From Rhizoctonia solani (lineage: Eukaryota > Basidiomycota > Agaricomycetes > Cantharellales > Ceratobasidiaceae): a stretch of DNA of 64,000 bases. This document shows positions 56,399-64,000 of the stretch, piece by piece. The position numbers and the translations under genes were made by a program. The notes beneath the pieces are model-generated. The model ran no database searches. It had not been told where the DNA came from and saw only the letters and a list, made by a program, of their open reading frames with translations. The DNA lies in NCBI RefSeq assembly GCF_016906535.1, contig NC_057377.1:434001-498000 (forward strand). The letters run 5' to 3'. The first letter of the stretch is position 1. Every line of letters begins with the position of its first letter.

Positions 56399-56635
56399 AT
56401 AAAGATTTCCTTTTTTAATGCACCGCTCGAGTATGTTGGCTGTACGCTAATAGAATACTGTCGGATTCGCTACCAAAACCTTACTATGGTTGTCTGTAAT
56501 GAGTTCAATATTAATCTGCACATCAAGCATCTACGTACAGCAAGCAGTCTTGGGACTAAGTTATGGTTATCACGTTCTGGGCCTGGACAATAACTGGCTG
56601 ATATTCCAAGTGCAATAATAGAGAAGCTCTCATCC

Positions 56636-56966
56636 CTACGGGTAGATCTCCCCGTATGAATTGGACCTGGGAATAATTGTTTTGAATTCCCAATGACAAT
56701 TCTGGCCTGCTTCTTGAAGATCATTGTTTACGAGATCGCTGTCAGAGCTCGCATAGTGCCCACCATGGATTGAACTGACGAGATTGACGAACCACTCGGA
56801 CCGGCCACTGCCTCTAATAACCACGCCCGATTCTTCCTCAGAACCAACCTGCCACATGGCGTGAGGATCATATCCGTATTTCTTTGTGCCTAGCCAGCCA
56901 AGTGTGCCATAAACTTCATGGGGTATCGAGATCTCCATCGGCCAAGAATGTCCAGCAAACGCTATG
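56636..56966 (-). CDS. Hypothetical protein exon, 5' part missing
   Basis: A coherent protein-like frame on the minus strand: AFAGHSWPMEISIPHEVYGT, LGWLGTKKYGYDPHAMWQVG, SGVVIRGSGRSEWFVNLVSS and NCHWEFKTIIPRSNSYGEIY, with stop at 56636. A TTAG acceptor at about 56967 suggests an upstream exon, but I cannot find one that joins; the in-frame ATG at 56938 would give exactly 100 residues. Beta-rich composition with many Trp/Gly resembles small lectin-like or surface proteins, but I recognise no family. It could be a truncated gene copy. Confidence 0.35.
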
Positions 56967-59014
56967 CTAACCTCCCGTATTCACGGCACCGGTCAAGGGG
57001 CACATGTCTTGCTATGCGAGCGGCTTGCTGGACGGGCGGATTTTCTTGGCCTCAAGATAGCGAGTCACGCAATTCAGCCGTTCTATACCTAAAGGAACAC
57101 GACAGGCCCGGGCCGGCCCGCGTCTACTCAAGGCTACACTCACAGACGATGATCGTGGCCTGATTTTCAATCCATTCGTGCTATACTTAGCTGAAACGGT
57201 GCATATATGTGCACAATAGGTGCCTATTAGCTACAGGCTGAAGCATAGCCACTCACACGACCGGACGCTTTTGACAGCGTCTTCTTCGATGAGTTACAGT
57301 AGCGCGAAGTTGGTACGGCAGCTCGCAGATGGTGCGCCACATCGGGTACCAGAAGGAGGGGGTGGAAGTAACTTGGACACTGAGCACAAGAATCCCGGTC
57401 GTGAAGGCCATGCATACTCTCCATGACGCTTATAATTTCATATTGCCGCGCGCATCGAGCTCTTTCAAATTGGCCAGCCTACCGGAGCTCTTACCGACTG
57501 GTCAAGTGAATGACACTACTCCACAAGATAATAATTTTAGTCAGTGACGGCGGCTCATAGTCATGGATGAGGAGAGCGATCTTATCCAAGGTCGCCAAAG
57601 AGGGGGTTGGGATGTCACATTGAAACGTCTAATATTGAGCAAATATATAATCCAAAAGCACTGTCGCCACCCACAAGAGAAGCGTTTCGTCGCCTCCTCG
57701 TTACTCCACAACTATCGTACACTCCTGCTTTGACAATGCGAACCACAACCGAATAACTTAAATAACGACAAGCCCAGACACCGCTAACAACATATATAAT
57801 CCCGCCGGTCGTCCGCTGTTTATGAAAATAAGTAGAATTGTTTCATCTTGTATATGTCATTTTCGGAGCGCACCAAATTCTCTGGAAATTTGGAGGTGTT
57901 AATCGACATTCTTGGATCTTCCATAGTTTAAATTCGGTGACCGTGCGAATTCAAGTGGCGAATACTAGAGTACTCGCGATCGAGTTTGAGCGCTTGCTTT
58001 TACGCCTAGACCAAGGCACCCTGAGCCTATCGGCTCTAGCTAAGGACTAAGAAGCAGTTAGTAACATTCTTTACTTATGTACGTAGAGCAATATTTGATT
58101 TCAAGAACGCTTTTGGTATAAATTACTTTAGTGGCGATATACAGAGCAAGCTCAAGTTACGCGAGTATGGCGCATATCCTGGTAACAGGTTTGTGAAATA
58201 ATCAAGGCTTTCGTTTGACTTCATTCCCGTGGCTAACGTACTAGCCAAGAATGACGCCGTAACATCGAATTTATACTGGTTCTCTGCCATATCGACCGGG
58301 CAACTCGCTCATCAGTGGCGAGTAAACTGCCGAGCAACCTGACCTCCGTAACATGCCGAATAATCTGGTATTCCTGATGGTCAAATCAATCTCAAGGCAT
58401 CATTGCCAGCACATACTTTTGGATGATGTGTAAATTTCTGAGAGACTCTGAAACTGCATCTGACTCTACCATTATGCTCTTGGCGCCGTTGGAACATTTC
58501 GCGCATCAAAATCATATCTCATAAGATCATCTTGGCCTAAAGTAAATCACGTAAAGTCTCCGCTCAGCAATATGCTCATAAACATGATATTACTCCATTT
58601 ATAGAAGACAGCCTGGTTGTAGCATATAGAAGTATCGGTCCAATCGGATTTCGTAATTATGGGGAAGACGCCCCCGCTTCATGAATTGTGATTTCCAAAA
58701 GCGATCACACGGCCCGGTGAGCATTTTGTCTGAATCCACACGTGCCATCCAAATTCTTGACCGTCGGCCGGCCATTTCTGCTTCTAGTACACAAGTAGCC
58801 AAGATGACGAACTCTCGTGCGCGCATAGAGACCCACCGGGAGGAACGATTTGACTGGGTTTCCACATCAATGGTGGTATCAGGACCATATGACGTTCCGC
58901 AAAATTATCCGAGAAGCCTTGGTTGTTGCATGCAAGCTGACCAGCCTAGGTATAAATACGCATATGCGGCAACATGTTCAATAAATATTTCGTTCTTTCT
59001 CGCGGGCTACCACT
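56967..59014. other. Long intergenic region upstream of the GMC gene
   Basis: Two kilobases with only short unrelated frames (57220..57547 plus, 58681..59130 plus). No repeat, tRNA or domain seen; the right end is the GMC promoter, with a pyrimidine-rich leader at 58985-59010. Confidence 0.4.
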
Positions 59015-61790
59015 ATGAAGGCAATTGGAGCTCTTTCCCTCATCTCTGCGGCTGCTGTGAATGCTGCCACTACATACGACTATGTCATCGGTGCGTTGGC
59101 ATACTGAATGATATCAGCACGATTACCTAAAATTCTGGCAGTCGGAGGTGGAACCGCCGGTCTTGCTGTTGCAGCACGCCTTTCTGAAGATCCCAAAGTT
59201 ACTGTTGCCGTGCTCGAGGCTGGTGGAACGTAAGTTTTCGGCTTTGCACCTGCAAATATCTATGCGCGTTGCTGATCACTTTGACGATGGTTTTATTAGT
59301 GGATTTGGCAAGTAAGCCATTAACTCTTAATTCGATCCCGAGCATCTTTTAACATTATCAGTCCCAATGTCACCGACTTGAGGAACCGCTACATGCCGTT
59401 TGGCACTCAAATCGATTGGGTTCTCCCAACCGTCCCTCAGGCTGCGGCCAACGGCCGAGTCTATACCCATGCTCAAGGCAAGGTCCTTGGCGGTTCTTCT
59501 GCGATCAATGGGGCGGTCTACATCCGGCCCGCCAAGGAGGAATACGCGGCATTTGAGAAGCTCGGGGCTACCGGATGGTCGTTTACCACCCTTCAGAAGG
59601 CCGGTTTGAAGAGCGAGAAGCTTACAATGCCAACCACCAAGCTTGGCGGTGTCCTACCTAATCCGGCTTATCACGGAACCAACGGCCCAGTGTCTGTGAC
59701 GATCCAGAACAACGTATCTAGGTAAGACGTCTATTGACAATTTTATGAACCTCGATCTAATTACACGAGTAGCTTCTTTAATGATGTCGCAGTACCGACT
59801 ATCAAAAATCTCGGGCACAAGTGGAACCCGGACAATAACGGAGGTTCCCCCAACGGTGCTACTCCGGTCCAAGTGGTGTGTCAGAGTGTCCCTCAGATTA
59901 ATATACACCGCTAACTGTGAATAAAGACTATTTTCCCCAATAGCTACAACCGGTCGTACTCGCCCAACACATATTGTAAATGTTATTACTACCACTATTT
60001 AAGTCATAACTAACTTCTACGAACCAGACCTGCCGAATGCTGGACGGGCGAACCTTCATGTATTTACCGATTCACCTGTGAGCAAGATCCTTTGGAAGAA
60101 CTCCACTGCCACTGGAAACGTATTGGCCACCGGAGTTGAGTACCTTAATGGCACCGAAGCTCAGACCCTTGTAAGTCCGAACTACCGATTGCAAATTGAT
60201 GATCTGAGCTTATGTTCCGGGTTAGGCGGCCAAGAACGTCATTGTTTCGGCTGGTGCTTTGCACACACCCAAGGTTCTTGAGCTGAGTGGTATCGGTGAC
60301 CCAACCATCCTTAAAGCGTGAGTACTTCGACCCAGTTTCGGCTATTTCCGTCAGTGTACTGAACTTTGTTTAGCATCGGGGTCCCTGTGAAGGTCGATTT
60401 GCCCGGTGTTGGAAAAAACCTTCAGAACCGTGAGTAACGTTGTTCGGAAAAAAGACATTAGACTCCAACTAATCGAATTTTAAAGAACTTGGTGTCAATG
60501 TTCAGTATAGACTTAAGAGCGAGAACATTACCGGTATGTTCCTGAATTGTTTTAACCATGCCTCCCCCTAAATGTTTTTAGCTGGCGCGGAGACTCAAGC
60601 ACCCATCATCGAGGTTGAGCCTGCTCAAGTCATTTTGTCCGCTGCCGATCTTGCCAAATCCGAGCAACTACTTTCTACTAAGACTGGAGAGATCTCCCAA
60701 GAACAATTCGACATCATGAAGTCGCTGATCAAAAACAAGGTTGCCCAGACTGAGATGAACTGGGTTCGTAATCAAGAACGCAAAAATTGGAGTGGTTTGT
60801 TGATTTCATGTGGCAGAGTCTTGTTAAAAACGCGGACAGCACCTTCAACATTCAATTCTACACCACGGACCTTCACACCTTCTCGCGCGGGCAAGTGGTG
60901 CGTATCATTATATATGTTTATACCATTGTATATGTTGATTTTTATAGCACGCGAGCTCTTCTGATCCCACCGCGAAGCCCACCCTCGACCCCAAATAGTG
61001 CGTATATTATAATAAAGTATCTGTGTATACTATTGCTAACGTACCGGACCAGTCTATCCGTCGAACACGATATCGTGAGTCTATGGCTGGCTCGCTTGCT
61101 ATATTTATCTAATTGGAGAATAGTGGTATCTCTCCCGCGCGGTCGCCTACACTCGTAATATCACTGCGGCAGAGCCATTGGCAAGCTATATTGAATGTAC
61201 GTTTCTCGAGTTTGGGATTGTCCACTCGTTTTTGATCATATGCATACAGCCGAAGTAACACCTGGTAGCAATATTACTTCGCCTGATCAACTTGAATCAT
61301 GGCTCAAGACCAATTTCCGCACCATGTAAGCTTCTTTACTTAATTTTTTGCACTCCCTAATACCAAGGCCGCGATAGGTCTCACTTCGTGGGTACTGCCG
61401 CTGCAGGTAAGTTCTAGCAGTATTTGATCTCTTTGGGATGTTAAACGTTTTTTAGTCCCCAAAGCCAAGGGCGGTGTTGTGGACCCACGTAACTTCAAAG
61501 TTGTGAGTAAAATTCTTCACGTCATTATCGTAATTTACTGATTTTTTTTATTCTCAGTATGGAACCCAGTGAGTAGCCGAATGCACCATTCATCTAGTCC
61601 CAGTCTGACGCTTTTGGCTCAGAAACGTTCGCGTGGTTGACGCATCCACCATTCCACTCCTCCCTGGCATTCATACTATGGTAAGTTTATTGGTCTTTAG
61701 TTAAAAAATCGTTTAATGTTTAACCTTTTCCCATAGTCCTTGGTGTATGCGATTGCCGAATATGCTTCCGAGCGCATTAAGTCCACCTGA
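59015..61790 (+). CDS. GMC oxidoreductase, aryl-alcohol oxidase-like (AA3)
   Basis: Highly fragmented gene with roughly 18 introns. Start ATG 59015 gives signal peptide MKAIGALSLISAAAVNAATT. DYVI joins VGGGTAGLAVAARLSEDPKV, the FAD dinucleotide fold, followed by VAVLEAGGT. HAQGKVLGGSSAINGAVYIR is GMC signature 1, GALHTPKVLELSGIGDP signature 2. Middle pieces include YHGTNGPVSVTIQNNVS and NLHVFTDSPVSKILWKNS. The C-terminus has SHFVGTAA (catalytic His region), PKAKGGVVDPRNFKVYGTQ, NVRVVDASTIPLLPGIHTM and SLVYAIAEYASERIKST, with TGA at 61788-61790. Secreted flavoenzymes of this type oxidise alcohols or sugars and release H2O2, feeding peroxidases such as the two at 38-43 kb. Small middle exons (60.9-61.2 kb) are uncertain. 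Confidence 0.88.
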
Positions 61791-62220
61791 TACGAATCCT
61801 TGGTCCGATACCCTACTATGTAAAAAATAAATATTGTTTCCCTCTCGTTTATCCCAGAAAGCCAGTTTCCGGTCCTCGGTAACACAATTCATGTAAACGC
61901 AATAACTTATTCTAAGCCCGGGGCCCCTAAACTCACTGGGGGTGTATTATGGGTCAGTCAGAGGCACGGGATGCCAGATAATGATAAACTCCGCGTCTAT
62001 ATAACGCATAGCTTCATCGTTCATGAGCGCCACTCATCATGCACGGGTTGGCGACACAAACCAGAATAGTTAGGTATTGTATAGGTATAAACTTCCGGAC
62101 CATTTGGACTATGAAGGAAAGAATGTGTTAAATTTGGAACTACCCTACACGGCGAGGAATATGGACAGTTGTAGAGCACCCTTAAAGAGTTTCGTTTCTA
62201 AACTCTGAGAATACCTCACT

Positions 62221-64000
62221 TCACCATCCTACTGGGAGTTTGAATACGGCAACACTTTGAGGAGGGAAGTTATAGGTAAACGAAGTTGCACCGGATCCCA
62301 CATTGAGGTTAGAGGTTTGAGGGACTACAGCATTGGGATTGCTCAGAGTATTGAATGTACCAGGGGCTCCGGCAGTGAGTAAGGTGGTAGTTGATTGACC
62401 AGTGATCGGGAAATCAAGGGCGAAGGTTCCTGTGAACGAGCTTGTACCAGTATTAGAAGCCTACCAAACGCATAATTAATCATTGCCCAAAGACTTCATG
62501 GATAACATCTACGCTACCTTCAGGTACACTATCTTGTTAGCTGCGTCGTGGCTCGCAACCCAGTGCAATGGAACGCTGGCGCTTGGCGCAGGCGAGGTTT
62601 TGAGAACATGTGTGCCCATATTGCTGCCAAACATCTAATTCGACCCCATACAGCTTTAATTAGCCTGTTTTCGATAACGAGCAAGAACAAACCGACCTGT
62701 TGGGCGTAGTACGACGCAGATTTCACCATTGACCCAGCGTCGAAGGTGATGACATCAGGAGTCCATTGATGACCGTTGATATTTTGTAGAGTAGGAGCAT
62801 CTTTTTACGGCGTGTTAGCTCAGAATAATAATCAAACTCAAGGATATCTCACATGTCGAAGCAAAGACAACATCCGAGTTTCTACGTCCCCATGAGAATT
62901 TGTACAATGGCCATTTGTCATGACATTACTTACCGCTCCAAACCCGTCATATACGCAGCTTCTGCGACCGCACCCTGAAGAGTTGGGTACTCCAATCGAC
63001 CGCACGAAGGAGGTCCAAAGATACAAGATGGATTTGTCGAAGTAACGGCATACCTGCAAATTAGTCAGCAATAAGAATGGTTTAGGCCTGCAAAGGTATG
63101 ACCCACTCTCCGACGAAAACTTGTGCTCCGTTGCGAGGGTACGTATCGTACTCCAATGCATGATCAATAAACCACTTTGGTACATTGTATTGGTGCCAAT
63201 CGATGTGGGTATATGCGGGGCTCAGGGTAGTGCTAGGGTAAGTTGTTGCAATGTATTGGAAGCCACTGTTGGGGAAAGCAGCTTTGAGGCCATTGACGAA
63301 CACCTTGGGTTTATACAGTTAGTCAAATAATAATTCGACCCCCATCATGCTTGACTTACCCTCCAACGGTACTGAGCATAGCTGTAAACGGAGCCGATGA
63401 GCATATATCTATGTGTTCAACTGACTTTATAACTTACGATGCAGACGCCTATAGCATACCGCAAATGATCGCATTTAGTAGCATTCTCGGGCAAAATTTA
63501 AATGAACGTACCGCGAAATCCTCGTTTCCAATCTCGATATACCTGAGCTTGTATGGGGCTGTACGGCCGTACTGTGCACGAAGTTTAGCCCATTGGTTTG
63601 TATTCGCATCTCCGGTGATAAATTGAATTTCGTTTATGGCATCTTGAACGTAAGGTTGCAACTGGGATTCTGGAACAGTTTCGCCGCCCAGTGAATAGCC
63701 AGCTGGTGTGTAGTACAATTGATGAGCTAAAGTGGTCACTTAGTCTTATACTGAACATAATCTTACCCCAGATACCAAGAATGGGCTCCTATAAACAATT
63801 TTAAATCACTCCCCGGGATACACATGGGCAGAGAAGAACTCACGGCACCAATGTCCTCAGCCCAATTCAAATATTCGATCAAGCCCTAGACGGTAGTCAG
63901 TCAGAAAGGCGGAACCTAGCAGGCTTTAGCGCAAAGCTCACTAGTCCATCCGTATTGGCATATCCTATCAAGATAGTACATGAGACCGTGTCGAGAAATC
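62221..64000 (-). CDS. GH51 alpha-L-arabinofuranosidase, C-terminal part (gene runs off the window)
   Basis: Minus strand, entering from the right edge. Near the edge: GYANTDGLGLIEYLNWAEDI and EPILGIWAHQLYYTPAGYSL. ELRYIEIGNEDF-type sequence (KLRYIEIGNEDF at about 63530) carries the GNE acid/base glutamate of GH51. YTHIDWHQYNVPKWFIDHAL and NGAQVFVGEWVIPLQ carry the GE nucleophile. The C-terminal beta domain ends SFTYNFPPQSVAVFKLPVGW with TGA at 62221. About ten short introns. The enzyme removes arabinose side chains from arabinan and arabinoxylan of plant walls and probably acts with the CE12 esterase at 47.5 kb. The signal peptide and first part lie beyond the window. Confidence 0.85.

Noticed and set aside
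56636..56966. Lectin or pore-forming protein assignment for the small Trp/Gly-rich exon
   Set aside because: No motif specific to ricin-B, jacalin, aegerolysin or fruit-body lectin families could be seen; left as hypothetical.

Overview
The window is nuclear DNA of a filamentous basidiomycete, most likely an agaricomycete of the Rhizoctonia solani / Ceratobasidiaceae type. The basis is dense short GT-AG introns (about 50-65 nt), genes on both strands, and the family mix: Kre9/KNH-like surface proteins, a NACHT-WD40 gene, a TPR-CHAT protein, an aryl-alcohol-oxidase-like GMC enzyme, CE12 and GH51 pectin/hemicellulose enzymes and a CYP. Species assignment is inference. Gene models were spliced by eye; exon edges are good where two coding frames join cleanly and uncertain where I say so.

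Layout. 0-8 kb: end of a quinone oxidoreductase gene, two tandem secreted Ser/Thr-rich KNH-like genes (-), and two orphan fungal genes. 9.3-15 kb: a 1179-residue coiled-coil protein (+) and the cell-cycle kinase CDK1/Cdc2 (-), with a small TIR element in the CDK1 upstream region. 15.8-22.4 kb: one NACHT-WD40 (NLR-like) gene split by a 1.72-kb LTR element whose two 105-bp LTRs are identical. 23-30 kb: a secreted hydrophobic protein, then RPS30 (-) and ATP23 (+) head to head, then PEX13, then decayed GH92 and other fragments. 31.7-37.7 kb: a 1464-residue TPR-CHAT protein and an enoyl-CoA hydratase. 37.8-47.3 kb: a tandem duplication, in which two secreted haem-peroxidase paralogues (-) each lie beside a 5' end of the beta-COP gene. 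Only the second beta-COP copy is complete (SEC26); the first is a remnant. 47.5-64 kb: rhamnogalacturonan acetylesterase, a small membrane protein, a CYP, BCS1, mitochondrial uL10, a hypothetical protein, a GMC oxidoreductase and the C-terminal part of a GH51 arabinofuranosidase.

How it fits together. Housekeeping genes (CDK1, RPS30, ATP23, PEX13, SEC26, BCS1, uL10m) alternate with fast-evolving accessory genes for secreted oxidoreductases, plant-wall degradation and putative nonself recognition (NACHT-WD40, TPR-CHAT). The accessory stretches carry the mobile DNA, duplication and decay. Most notable are the non-autonomous LTR element, which carries its own 333-aa gene, lacks reverse transcriptase and cuts an NLR between its NACHT and WD40 parts, and the duplication that copied a peroxidase together with the start of an essential coatomer gene.
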